In this document: piece by piece, positions 24,883-37,100 of the stretch | How positions within the stretch are numbered: position 1 is the first letter of the stretch | How the letters are laid out: each line of letters starts with the position of its first letter | NCBI GenBank assembly: GCA_030248195.1 | Contig: JASAND010032068.1 | Span: forward strand, 100,464-164,463 | Source of the DNA: Trissonchulus latispiculum | Lineage: Eukaryota > Nematoda > Enoplea > Enoplida > Ironidae | Direction: 5' to 3' | Length of the DNA stretch: 64,000 bases | Made by a program: the position numbers and the translations under genes | The notes under the pieces: model-generated | The model's database searches: none | Told to the model about the DNA's origin: nothing | The model's input: the letters and a program-made list of their open reading frames with translations, nothing else

Positions 24883-24957
24883 GTGCTCCAGTGGAACAGT
24901 TGGTAGCGCGTCGGTCTTGGCAACCGAAGGTTGTGGGTTCGATAATCACCTGAGCAC
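24883..24957 (+). repeat. tRNA-derived (SINE-like) sequence
   Basis: GTGCTC pairs with GAGCAC as an acceptor. An A-box-like AGTTGGTAGCGCG, an anticodon arm TCGGT-CTTGGCA-ACCGA (loop reading TGG) and a B box GGTTCGATAATC are present. The T arm is defective, so this is more likely a SINE head than a working tRNA gene. Confidence 0.5.
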
Positions 24958-26319
24958 TGAATTTTTTCTCGGATGTTGCAGTGGCTTATGTTGTTAATGT
25001 TTAATGCTTAATGTTTCTTCGTCAATTCTTTTGTCTATTTTAGCAAAAGGAAGCCCAGTTGGACATAAAATAAACTAAAAATGCAAGGGTAACGCTTAAA
25101 TTTCTCTACCTTTTCTCTACAGCAGTTTTAGAAATTTTTAAATTCACTTTTATAAAATCTATTCCTGCAAAAGCATAATTTACTTGCTTTTATAGGTTTT
25201 GTAAATGGTTACGGTTACAGTGTCGCTTCTAATGTTAATTTTAAATTTAAATTAATAATTATTGTTATATATGTGTTTGTATTTTACATAATTAAAAAAC
25301 CAATAAAAACAAAGTTGTTTCCATTGTTTTACTATAAAACCAAGCTAAGCGCATAAACAATAGTTACAAGGCAGTTTTCAGTAAATTAATACATAATAAA
25401 TACCAAATATCAGTATAAATTAAAGGTGTTAAGGCTTTCTCGAACTCGAAGTCCAAGTTTTCTTATTTTTCTGTTTTCTGTTTTCTTTTTCCTAGAAAAC
25501 TTCTTCCAAAAGTTTGGTGAAACAAGAAAATGGTGATTTTTACAATTGGCCTCAAAAATCAGTCTTACTTTTTTCAGTGGTACAACAGGATTATAGCACG
25601 CTTTCACATGAAACTTTTTTCAACGTTTTCTTACTTTGCGAAAGTCAAAGCCTATTTCTCATTTTCCATAAAAGTCGGAAAACATATTTCCGATATCTGA
25701 CCACGAAAGTATTTGAACACAAATTACATACAGTACTTGACATAAACAGGTGATAAAATTGTGAACTAGCGTGTAAAAGTAATACTCGGTTACTGGAAAA
25801 AAATTGCGGTTACATATAATTCAATACTATAGGATGCGTCTGCAATATATATACCAATTGTATAAGATAAAGCATAGAAAAGGAGATAAAACACACAAAA
25901 TAAATAAAAAACTTTTCGTATATACACACATAACTTTCCCATGCATAAGCTTCGTGTGTTCAATTTGCAGTCATCATTTTTGGGCTGTTGAACTGAACGT
26001 CAAAGTTTTCACTTAAATTCTGCCAATTCCAAACTAGAACTTTGCAACATCGCTGAATAGATTCAGTTTTTTTGCAATAACAACTTCAGCAAACAGTACA
26101 TAGCAGCAACAGCATTAGCTGCATAGAGCTTTCGGAACTGTCAAAACTAAATGGTACTTCATTTTCCGAAAAACCCCGACTCTGTCCATCTAAACTCAGG
26201 ATTTTCTGTACTTGGACCTGACCCTTTCAGAAATTTAAGACAGACCTAATTCGCCCCCAAACCAATAACGTTCAACTTTTGTGCCACCGTTTCCACCGTT
26301 CCCTTCACACAGTACACAC

Positions 26320-26325
26320 TTTATT
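26320..26325 (-). promoter_or_regulatory. Polyadenylation signal of the Rh gene
   Basis: AATAAA on the minus strand, about 70 bp after the Rh stop codon. Confidence 0.5.
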
Positions 26326-26391
26326 ACAACATCATCTCTGGTTTAGAGTCACGTGACACGCCTCCAGCCAATCAGGAGCGTCGGGGTCCTT

Positions 26392-29300
26392 TCAGACTGG
26401 CTGTGGTTGAGAGTGGATGGTCATCTCCAGGATCTCTTTGTCGCCACTGGTCGTCTGTCGGACCACTGTGTAGTTCGTGGAGGAGAGTTCGGGGGCCAGC
26501 TCCCAGTAGGGGGCGTCGTCGTAGACCTCGGCCTGGGTTGGACCGTCCAGAAACTTCAGTTTCAGCAGGATTCCTAAAATAGAACAGAGTGCTGCAAATA
26601 ACAAACAAACGAAGCTAGAAATATTGTGTTTGCATAGAGTTGTCACAAGTTCGACTCACGGCTTAGGGACAATGACATTACATTACTTCCTTAAAGTAAG
26701 AAAGTTCAGTCGCTGCTCTGCCGGTCCGTATGCTGCCAGCTTCACCGTCCAAGCTCTCATACTCTTATGTATTATGTACTCTTGTTGCTACACAACAGTG
26801 CTCTCCATAAAATGACAACCATTTTTCGGATCGCAGGTGCTGTATTATTGCTGCTGTCTTTTATCACTGTCAAAGGGGGACTGTACCAGTGATAAATCCA
26901 CCGACAATGGCAATCAGAAGGGTCGTTCCGAGGGCGGCCAACTGATAGCCCGCCTGCTCCCCGCCGGTTCGGTCAGCGGCGCTCTCGTTGAGGGCGCGCA
27001 GAACGTGATTCGGGACATCCAGATAGGCTTCGGGCAGATAGGTCCAGTTCGTGGGAAATCGCGGAGGAAAGAGTCGATAGAGACTGAAAATAGTCGAAAA
27101 AAAGATTATTCGGCATTGCTTATTGCATCCTTTTCATAAAAAAAACTGGGTTGTTCTTTAAGGCTTTAATTAGTCGGTCCTTACATTTCCGTTCCATGAA
27201 GCAAATGTTGCTGTAAAAGAGTTTAAGGAAATTTTGAGGCTTTGAAAGAAACCGTGAATCCATTGCTTTTTTGGATCATTTTCTAAACCTTATCCACTAA
27301 ACTTTAAAAAGAGTTGTGCTTTAGAGATTTCATCCAACTTAATTCAACAGTTAAGCAATGAATTGACTTTTGAAAATGTGTTTCGCCTTTATAAAAAAAG
27401 TCGAATCCAACCCACTTGAGTCCGTATTGGGTTGACTTTTGAAAATGTGTAATAAATAAAAATAAGTAAATAAATAAATAAAATAAAAAATCATTCCAAC
27501 CCACTTGAGTCCGTATTGGTCTGTACTGGCCACTCCAGCCGCAATGGCGCCTCCAATGGCGGCCACGAGACCGGGAAGCCCGTGGACATTGAACACTCCT
27601 CTCGTATCATGAACATTGGCCTTTCGTAGCACTGGCTAAAATACAAACTACTAAATTAAATTAGCTTAAATTAAATTCAATTAAATTTTTATATTTTGTT
27701 TGGACGGTTATCATGTTTTGTCTATTTTATAGGCGGGCAAATAAAAGGATCCTCCTATATTATATGGAGTCGACTGAGATAAATAATACAAGATTATAAA
27801 CAAAAGAAAGAAAGAAGGATGTCACTACAGCACCTCCGACCCGAAAAAGAAAAACATGAACCCGAATTTTTCAAACTCAACCGGTGCATTACCAAAGACC
27901 TAAATGGCTAACATAAGCCGCAGAAATACCTGAATGTATACAAATCCGACCGTAGAAATCAGGCCGGCCACAAGGCCAACCAGCAAGGCAGCGAAAGGCT
28001 GGATCACTAGATTGGCCATAGTCCCAATGGCCACTCCACCGGCCAAGGTGGCATTTTGGACATGAACCTAAAACAGAGTTACCAACAAATGTGAAAGGTT
28101 GAAATCAGGATTGAAAGATGTGAAGAAAAGGATCCAGAGTGGTGATAGAATTATTAGGTTTACTGTTAGCAGTCTTTAGTTCTCACCTAAGCGTCGTGGT
28201 GGTACAGAAAAACAAATACGTCGATTCCAAACCTTTGACTACTACTGGGTATTAAAGAAAGGATTGGACTGGCTTTTCAGGTTTAATCCTCCTAGCCCCT
28301 CGTCCCCAACCCAAATAATATACTACAGGATCCGTTAAAAATGTTAGTCGTGTATCATTTTCGTCTGTGGAAATAATGCGGGCATATATGTTGAAAGCTC
28401 AAGCTACCTTGGATAAATGTTTTCATTACTTATACTACTGATTCAGCAAACACTCACGAAGACTCTACACAGCCACATTTACAGTACACTTTCACTTTTT
28501 CACTAATTCAGCTAGGTGTATACCATTTCCAGTCGTTTTTTCTTGGATGTGAGTAGTGATAGGATGATGGTAATGGTAGCGGAAGCGACCAGAGCGAGAT
28601 AGGTGTTCACGATGGCCCGATGTCGCCCGTCTGCCTCGGCCATGGCTCCGTTGAAGCTCGGCCAGAAGACCCACAGAAAGAGGGTACCTGAACAAGATGA
28701 CATAATGAATGAGTAGGCGAAATGGAAGTCGACGAAATGGTCAGTAATACGAAATGGAAGTATACCCAAAGAGTACATAATAACTGAGAGTGTGACAAGC
28801 GTTTCGGTAAGAAAATTTCTGGCTAAATGGTAAAGTCGCCAGCCGTCTGCAAAAATATTTGTGATTACCTAGAACGGAGAAAAGATCCGAATGGTAGATG
28901 GACTCCTCCCTCAGGTCGTCGGAGTGATAAGGCTGATAGAGAGCTCGAGCGCAGCCGATCCCGAAATAGGCGCCGAACAGGTGAACGAACATGGAACGGC
29001 CCACGTCCACTGCCTGAAATAAACAAACCACAAAAAACTGCATAAATACACTGTTGTATCGTAATGTGATTGGATCCCTTAGCTATTTCAGTGTACATTC
29101 TGAATAAAAATGGCTCTGACAGAGACAGCTAGCTAGTGACAATGTGAAGCAAAAATTACAAAGGACATTATTTACATGCTTATTTAGACTCAACTCACAG
29201 ATGAGTATGGGGATCCGATCGAGCGCTGATAAAGAATGGCGGTGTATAAGTTAAGTTTTTGGAACGTAATTTTCAAACTTTAATAAAGGTTAATTTTGAT

Positions 29301-32300
29301 CTAAACTAAGTTTTAAGAATATGAATTTTGAGGAATCTTCTTTTCCTGACTTCCTTAACTGCCGGAAAGGTTGGTGTTTTGTTCCGGTTGCCGGATGTTA
29401 TTAAACGTGTTTAGATTGTCAAGGGCTTTTAAATGATAACCACATCGTGAGCATTAAAATATTTAAATTCCGGAAATTTTGAAAAACCGATAATTCCGAA
29501 AATTGGGTGCACTTTATTTGAAAAGGTTGTAAGTGCAATAATAAGACGCGGAACCAGATCTATTTGATTACGAAAACTAAATATTCAATGTGCATAAATT
29601 TTAGCAAACCTTTGAATATTTTAGATTTTCCTTTTAATAAAACCCGGGATTCCGGATTTTTCCCGATTTTCCATGTCGTCTCCATTTCCGAACGATGTTA
29701 AAACATATATATTGTTTGCTTATAAATACGAATAAAATTTGTACGCACATGTTTTGGTCTTACACCCTTCAATTTTTGTCTTACTTTTGTATAGTTCTCA
29801 GTTCTTACAGTCTTTTGTGTAGTTCTCACTAGATCTTAAACTCCCAAAACAAAACAAATCGTTATTTTTGAAAGGTGACTACACATCATTCTACAGCTGC
29901 AGTTTCTGATACAGACTTTCAGAATTATTCAATAAAATTCAGATGGGAAGTCTGATGAAGAGTTTTACAAAATAAGGGGAAATCGGAAAATATAGCGATT
30001 TAAGTGTCTACAATTGAAAATTAAAATTATGGTCGGATCGGATCGGATCGGATCGCCGGCCATTTGCCGGATCGGATCGCTAGGTAATTTCGGCTGCCGA
30101 CCCGATCCGATCCACAACACTATAGACAACCCAGCTATCCACCCTTAACTGGTCGGTAAATGGGTACCACTACGGCGGGAAAGTAACGGGAGTCTGCGTA
30201 GAAGGGCCCCCTTCTACGGATGCAGTCATCATTTGAGGTGACGCTCCTGGCTCTACGGCTGTGTATCCGGGGATGAGGCTGTGGCAGGACGGAGACATCT
30301 CCTGGGGTAAACCTTTACCTTTTTTTATTAGCAGAGGTTTATAAGCTGTGCAAAAACTAAACCGCTAAACAGAAAATCGAATGTTGTCTAATTTTTAGGT
30401 AACCTACAGGGTTTAGCTGTTTTTTAAAATCTTCTGTAGGATTATGAAAATTTTCTGAACTTGAACTTTCAATACAATATTGTCTATTCATAAACGGATG
30501 ACTGTTCAGCATGCTCCAAGCTCCAATTGAATTAACCACTTAATAAATAATTAATAATTAATTAATTAATTAATAATTAAGTTAATCACCTGGAAAAGTG
30601 TGATTCCGATGTACTCGGAGACTATGGCGAGCGGGATTTCGATCAGGGCCAGAAGGAGAACCTGGAGCGGATTAACCTTTCCCAGCAGCGCTCCGAATGA
30701 GATCAGAACGGCCGCCGCTGCGAAATCGGCCAAAATCAGACTGAAACAGACGAAAAACTATCGATAAATCGATTAAAACAGTTTATTAATTTGAAAGATA
30801 AATTTTTGAAATATATAGTTTTTGTTTGAAATGGAAATTTAAACAGTTTTGTCAATGCCAATTTTGGTCTGTTTTATCCTTGGGCCTTTTCAGGAAAGGG
30901 TAGAGTAGAGTTAAAATTAGCTCTTATCATGAAAGCACAGAGTTAAATTTAACTCTGCGTGTTTTAACTCTCTTTAACTCTGCAGGGTAAAAGCTGTAGA
31001 GTAAAAAATGACAGAGGTGAAATTAACCCAATGGTTTCATGAATATTGTTAATTTTAACTCTTCTTAACTTGCGTGGTTTGCGTGGGGTTAAATTTCAAT
31101 AGAAAATGCTCAGAACGAGTTAAACAGAGTTAAATTTGGTTAAATTTCAATAGAAAATGCTCAGAACGAGTTAAACAGAGTTAAATTTAACCCTCTCGTG
31201 AAAAGGGTAGAGTTAAATTTAACTCCACAGTTTTTTAAGGAACCGTGTCAAAAATAGGTTGGAAATCTATCGATTACACGATTTATTTACATGATTTGAT
31301 TCGTGTCAAATTCGTGTAAGCGGGTTACTTTGATAGCTTCTGTTTTGAAGTTTTTTTAGCAAAAGTGTTGTAACGTTGCGAATGAAAAACCCTGTGCTTA
31401 ACTTTTTATGCCTTCGCAGGAACTCTTTGACTTAACAAAAGCTGCTTCTTGCTGGGAAGCAAAAAAAGCAGCAGAAAAAAATTACTGCAAAACAAATCGT
31501 GTAAAAATCGTGTAAAGTTTCAGCAAAACGTTTAAAATTCGTGTAAATTATATCGTTTACACGATTTTATTTTTGACACGTTTCCTAACTCTGCGCGCGA
31601 TTCTTGAAAAGAGCAGAGTTGAAGCGAGTTAATTTTAACTCTTTTCATGAATCCACGCTGAGTTAAAATTTTTAACTCTCTCTAACTCGCAGGGTTAAAA
31701 TTAACTCTTCAACCCTTTATTGAAATGGATCGAGTTAATTTTAACTCTACTCTACCCTTTCTTGAAAAGACCCTAAAAGTGCATAATTGTACTGACTATA
31801 TACACAGAAGAATATAGATCTTCTTGAATTTCTATCTCTAAACTCACTCTCGAACACCGACAGGGATATGAGCTCCATCGGTATCGATGAGACCGCGAAC
31901 GATCAGCGCCCACTGAATCGCGATCACGGCGATCAGAAGATTGAATCCGAGCGAACTGTAACCATAGCGCTTCAGGAAAGTCCAGAGGAAACCCAGACCC
32001 ACAAAAACCATGGCGTGCACGTCCACAAATACTGAAAAATTAAAAACAAGTGTAATAAATAACAACAAAGTAATTCTGTCAAATGAAATAATTTCGTGTC
32101 TGTACTAGATTACAATATCTATGAGGAGATTCCACGGAAAGTTCTGCATAGCGAGGTATAGCGCTGAACAAATTTGCTACACTGTGCAAAATTATAGTCT
32201 GAAAAATGAGTTTACAAAATGGGATTCTACATAATGAAATTCTAAGAAAGTGGATTCTTCATGAGATATTGTGCAAAGTTCTACACAACAATCCCGTGCA

Positions 32301-32601
32301 TTGACGCAAGTATTCTGCGCTGAATCTAGCAAATGAGATTCTACACGCTGAAATTCGACATTCTGAAATTCGACCATTTGTGCGCCAGCTTACACGGATA
32401 TGTCTGGTGGACAGTGGGTGTCTCTCGATTGAAATTTTGGTCATCCACTCTGGCATCGGCTTCCTCCGGGTATTTGGCCAGACATCCCAGCACTATGATA
32501 AAGATAATCTGAAGTACTAGGGCCAGGACCGGAAATAGGACATTGCCAAGCTTCCCTTTGGGCTGGGACCCACCCCCACTAGAAGCACCGGTTACAGCCA
32601 T
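26392..32601 (-). CDS. Rh-type ammonium/ammonia transporter, complete, nine exons
   Basis: Exons: 32601-32394, 32031-31848, 30740-30590, 29013-28869, 28687-28524, 28067-27930, 27635-27505, 27083-26887, 26573-26392. Phases match at all eight junctions and give about 499 residues, close to vertebrate RhBG/RhCG (about 460-480). Hallmarks: VDVHAMVFVGLGFLWTFLKR, ADFAAAAVLISFGALLGKV, DVGRSMFVHLFGAYFG, GTLFLWVFWPSFN, NATLAGGVAIG, FNVHGLPG. The pore twin histidines fall near residues 192 and 348, and the conserved Asp near 184. The protein has about 11-12 membrane segments and passes NH3/NH4+ across the plasma membrane. The start is the ATG at 32601; a slightly longer frame opens only with GTG. Two Asn sites in exon 8 (NWT, NES) could be glycosylated. 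Intron 2-3 holds nested MITEs. Confidence 0.93.
28786..28804. repeat. Single end of the 18.6-kb foldback family
   Basis: GAGAGTGTGACAAGCGTTT in an Rh intron matches the terminus of the element at 18599-18926. Confidence 0.35.
30020..30115. repeat. GATCG-rich inverted repeat
   Basis: Four tandem GGATC units, then GCCGGCCATTTGCCGGATCG and an inverted CCCGATCCGATCC. A short hairpin-forming satellite in an Rh intron. Confidence 0.4.
30882..31773. mobile_element. MITE with GAGTTAAA-rich arms
   Basis: Terminal inverted repeat GGGCCTTTTCA-GAAAGGGTAGAGTAGAGTTAAAATT on the left, inverted on the right (ending CTTTCTTGAAAAGACCC). The interior repeats GAGTTAAATTTAAC. It sits in the intron between Rh exons 2 and 3. 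A short relative lies at 46334-46480. Confidence 0.7.
31239..31585. mobile_element. Second MITE nested inside the first, TSD TAA
   Basis: Ends GGAACCGTGTCAAAAATA and TATTTTTGACACGTTTCC are inverted. Both are flanked by TAA (31236-31238 and 31586-31588), the 3-bp target typical of PIF/Harbinger elements. The interior has GTGTAAATC-type inverted phrases. It is younger than its host element. Confidence 0.68.
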
Positions 32602-32749
32602 CCCCACGCGCGCTCTCACACAATCAATTAAGTTAGGATTAAGCTAAATCTGGGCGCCAACTTCAGTGTCTGGATCAGCTGAAATAATCAAAAAGTGGTT
32701 AGCATTATTACCTAATGTTGACACTGTGGTACGCAGTTGGGTTTACAAT

Positions 32750-33392
32750 GGGCCTATTTCTTTAAAGATTAAAATGGTCAGATTAAACGGATTAATCAGC
32801 CGGATTAAAATTTTAAATGCTATTTGTTTAATGCTGGATGAAACGGATGAAGATTAACTCTTATAATCCGACCATTTTTAATCCGTTGATTTATTAATTT
32901 AAGCTGAATTGATTTTAATCTATTTAATCCGCCATTAAAGAAACAGCGATTAAAATTTTTAATCCGCCAACTTTTAATCCGTTTAATCCACGCAGCTGCA
33001 CGCGGATTAAAAACTAGTTGAAAATGCAGGCGACGAATTAAAAGGATTAAAATTAATCTTCAAAAAAACAGCGATTAAGCAGGTCGTATTAAAATTAACT
33101 CGTTGATTTTTTAATTCAAAGTGTAAATAAAGAAACAGGATTAGATTAAATGAAAGAACAAACGAAACTAAGATTGTCACTACAGCACCTCCGACCCAAA
33201 AAATTCCGACCCGAGGTGGGGATCGAACCCACAACCTTAAAGTTTAATCCTAAGTGCATTAAAGAAACAGGATTAAATTTAATCCGTTTAACTCGTTTAA
33301 CTCGCTATTTTAATCCGTTTAATCCGAGGGGCTATTTCTTTAATGCGGATTAATTTTAATCTGATCCGTTTAATCTTTAAAGAAATAGGGCC
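32750..33392. mobile_element. MITE upstream of the Rh gene
   Basis: Terminal inverted repeat GGGCCTATTTCTTTAAAGAT at the left, inverted at the right (ATCTTTAAAGAAATAGGGCC). The interior repeats GATTAAA/TTTAATCCG. A tRNA-derived sequence sits inside near 33165-33240. Related phrases form the tandem array at 40640-40925 and a remnant near 59080-59130. Confidence 0.68.
33165..33240 (-). repeat. tRNA-derived SINE fragment
   Basis: On the minus strand: AAGGTTGTGGGTTCGATCCCC (B box), then GGGTCGGAGGTGCTGTAGTGAC. The same tail occurs at 27818-27848 (minus) and 24083-24117 (plus), so it is a dispersed family. Confidence 0.5.
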
Positions 33393-33524
33393 TATGTGTC
33401 TGTTGCTAGCTTCAACACGCAAGTTTTGAATGGTTACAAACGTTACAAGGTTACAAAGTTTTTGAAAATGAAATATCAGCAGCTCAAAAACAATACTTCA
33501 TGGAAAAATTGAAAAAGAAAGAAA

Positions 33525-33600
33525 AGTGTCCAGGGTGAGGATCGAACTGGATTTGGCTGTTCTGAAGTCAAACAGTTAAGCGCTCAGCTACAGCAGTAAG
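33525..33600 (-). repeat. tRNA-like fragment
   Basis: On the minus strand: TAGCTGAGCGCTTAACTG and CAGTTCGATCCTCACCCTGG followed by ACACTTTTCTTTC, the same 3' context as the elements near 49-51 kb. Confidence 0.4.
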
Positions 33601-34015
33601 TGTTGAATTGGTAGAACTCAAAATTGGAATCTTTCTGAAAAATTGGGAAAGTAAAAAAGAAACAAGCATAGGAAGCAGATTCAGTTTCAGTTTCTAAATA
33701 GAAAATGCGCTGGGCGGCAACTTTTTTTTCTGAAAATATTGTGCTTCTTCAGAGGGGGTTTTTTATGAGTTTTATGTCGATAGAATTGGAATTTTATGAG
33801 CAATATTTGGCCAGTAGGTGAGATATAGCTCATTCCAACCGAACAAAATTGAAGCATTCCTTCAAAGCCAGGGTGATAATATTGAATTCAGAAATACATT
33901 AAAGGGATATAGTCGTGTTTATACCATACAATACTACATTATGCAGAGACACATTCCATAATAGGATTCAGATACAATCGATTTAGTGTACGTATATACT
34001 AGTCTAACAAAAAAT

Positions 34016-34041
34016 ATATATATAAATAAATAAATAAATAA

Positions 34042-34104
<63 letters not shown>
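34016..34104. repeat. AT microsatellite
   Basis: (AAAT)n followed by a long (AT)n tract. Confidence 0.85.
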
Positions 34105-34107
<3 letters not shown>

Positions 34108-37100
34108 TGTCCATGTGCTTCAATCAAAATACAGAAAAATAATTGTTTCGAATTGGAATATTACATTACTATCTGTTATCTAAAGGGACATTTTGAAACG
34201 GATTGACTGACTAAGGGCGTAATAATTGATAAACTAATTAATTGATTTATAATCAATGAAACGTGCCATAATTCATTAAAGATGTGTCATGCTTCCAACA
34301 ATCTTGACCTCATCGCAGTCGGTATTCCGGTTAGAGATAGTGCTAGCCTTATAAATAATACATTTTTGTGGAAAACAGAAGTGCTGACACTAAATGATTG
34401 CCATAGCAATTGCCTAAGGTTCAACTAATTTTCTGGAGAAACTGCGTGTAAAGGAAAAACGTCTATAATATAAGTAGTATATACCTAATCTACAAACCAT
34501 ACTAATAGTTTATTGTAATAGAGAATATCCTAACCCATAGAAAACCTTTTAAACAAAATGAGCATCTCCCCACCCCAGCCTTAGCTTTCAGCTAGTATCA
34601 AGATACAAGCTGTCGCCGTTGCTAAGCTAAATCTTGATACATAATCTGTGCTTTTGATACCAAAAAACACAACCTCATTTTCAGCTCAAAAAACTCCAAT
34701 TTATGGGCACTGGTGTTTTGAGGCAAATGTCAGTTTCTAGCTTCTTATGAGGGCTAAAATTATCAGCAAGTCGGCTTTAATTGCCAATTGACTCGGCCTG
34801 AAACTGAAACTAGGAAAACAGACAGCAGCAGCCGAGTTTAAACTAGTGATAGACTAAATTTGGCATTATGCCAAATTTCAAACTATTCCCAGGGTCACTT
34901 TAAATTGCTGAATGAAAGTGACGCTCTGATGACTCAAACTTCTCCATAACCAGAGTAATTGTTGAAGTTTTAGTTTCATACTCTTATCTATTATGTACTC
35001 TTGATACTGAAGTCATTGGCTTCCTGTGTGACTACGAATTTTGATGACTAAAATTAGGCCTCAGAGTGTTAGAAAAAGTTTGTTTCTCCTGGAATGTGGA
35101 ATCCATCAGTCTTTCAGTACTGGTTCGATCCCAGGTGTCAATTAAATTTTAAATTTTCTTATTTGCCAAAGTAGAAACTTTCCAGAAACCCAAATTAAGT
35201 TGCAATCAAACTGAAAAACGGGAAATTAAATCTGCATTGTGGAGCTGTTAGAATTGGGGGGAAAAGATGAAATAATGTTGTCGCCCAATTTCGAAGTTTT
35301 GAACTGACGCGACCTTCTAAATTCCTTTTCCAAATATACATCCAGTTTTTCATCCTCCCTTTGATTGGCTCATTTTAAATGAGAATTGACTGCCACAATT
35401 GCAATGATAGGCTTAAATTTTAACTGAAAAACGGATTTCAACCAGAAATTTCACACTTGAACAAAATTTGAGAAATTTTCAATTTCGAACAAGTTTAAGC
35501 AAAGGTAACAAATTCATAAACTTCTTGTTAGGGAATTAGTGCCATTCAACTATTTTGCTGAGTATTAATGAAAAATGTCTAATACATAATGAAACATTTG
35601 AAGAAAAGCGTGGCTAGCTAGTTGCTATTCAGAAATCTCAAAAAAACGACTAATTCAAAAGCTGCAAAAATTGCAATTTTTAACAGCACCATTTCAAGCC
35701 AAAAAAGAGAAAGCACAAATTGAAACATTAGCTACGCGAAGAAACTTTTTAAGGTTCTACTCTACCTAACATTTTCAACCTAAAACTGAATATGACAAAT
35801 TATTTCCGGTTAAAATGCAACAAACAATCATATTTTCCAGGCCTGCTTTTGCCTAGGTTTGCGAAAAGTGACAGCTAAAAGTGACCAAAGCCGAAGCCAA
35901 GGGCTGGAAGGAAATGCTAGCAGTTGGTCAAATTAATGATAGCAATTTCTGGGGTCTCTGATTAATGAAGGGGTCTATTTGAGGCCTTTCAGTTTGGCAT
36001 TAAGCCAACTACTAGACACAACAAACCTCCCGCCCTCCCAAACATAATCCTAAGTCTACACCTGACACAGATTCAAATTCAGACCTCAGCTACAAATTAT
36101 TTAGAGAGAAACAGAGAGAAAGCTTTAGCTTAATGTCAACAATGTCGTATTTTAAAATTGGCACTCAAATTTTAAAATTTAATTAGAGTTAGGATTTTAA
36201 TGCAACGTTTTTCTATTAACGTTCATGATTAATTAACCTTTGACATCAAAAACCATGGTCAATTTTCAGTGTGTGTTTCCAATTTTCTATTGGCATACAT
36301 AGGTATAATTTGTTTGGTCAACTGTTTAGAACTCTAATGTTTATTACCACTATAATAAAAATTTCCGTAACTCCGACAAAAAATTAACCGTAACATTTTA
36401 GTTTCATTCTCATTGAAATGATGTGGAAGATTAAGAAAACAATAGCATCCGGTGACATAATTAGTGACAGCACTAATTAATAACAAGTTGCAGCACAGAC
36501 ATTAAGCTATATGCAATTATTTTCTGTTCGTTAGAGCGCAAAGACCAAAGAAAGCCAAACTCATAGTCATAAAACTAGGAACAAAAAGATTTGTCCGGGA
36601 AAAAGAGTGTAACCTAGTTTTAGCTCTGTCTAACAAGTCAAACCGGCTGAGTTTTGGGGGGGTGAGAAGTCTGTGTTACTTTTCGCGGACGTCGAAAATT
36701 CCTAAGTCAGTTGGGAGGTGAAAAAATCGATTTCTCCCCAACCGAGCGAAACGAAAACGATGCTCTTCGTTGGCTGCTTAGAGAGGGGGATATAGCTAGG
36801 CGAATTGAAAACCGGCCTCTAAACAATCGGGACGCCTGAATAAATATCGGAATTCAGAAATAATAATATATCTATGGGTACTTACATTTCTATAAACAGA
36901 GTAGGTTTGAATGCTTCAAGAGGTTGATAGAAAGAGAAGAATTAATCGTAACTGTCTCCTATTTCAAAGAGGGTTTCATCTGACAGCTATCCCAGAGAGG
37001 AGACAAATACGGCTTGGCTGGCTTACAGGTCCAGATTTTGCAGCATAACTTTGTCAGGTTTTGTAGCTGGATATTAGCTGATACATAAACAAAATAGACA

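Noticed and set aside
26353..29098. Plus- and minus-strand frames over the Rh exons
   Set aside because: They arise from GC-rich exons read in other frames or antisense.
32602..32619. Longer Rh N terminus
   Set aside because: The extension begins with GTG, not ATG; the ATG at 32601 is the likely start.
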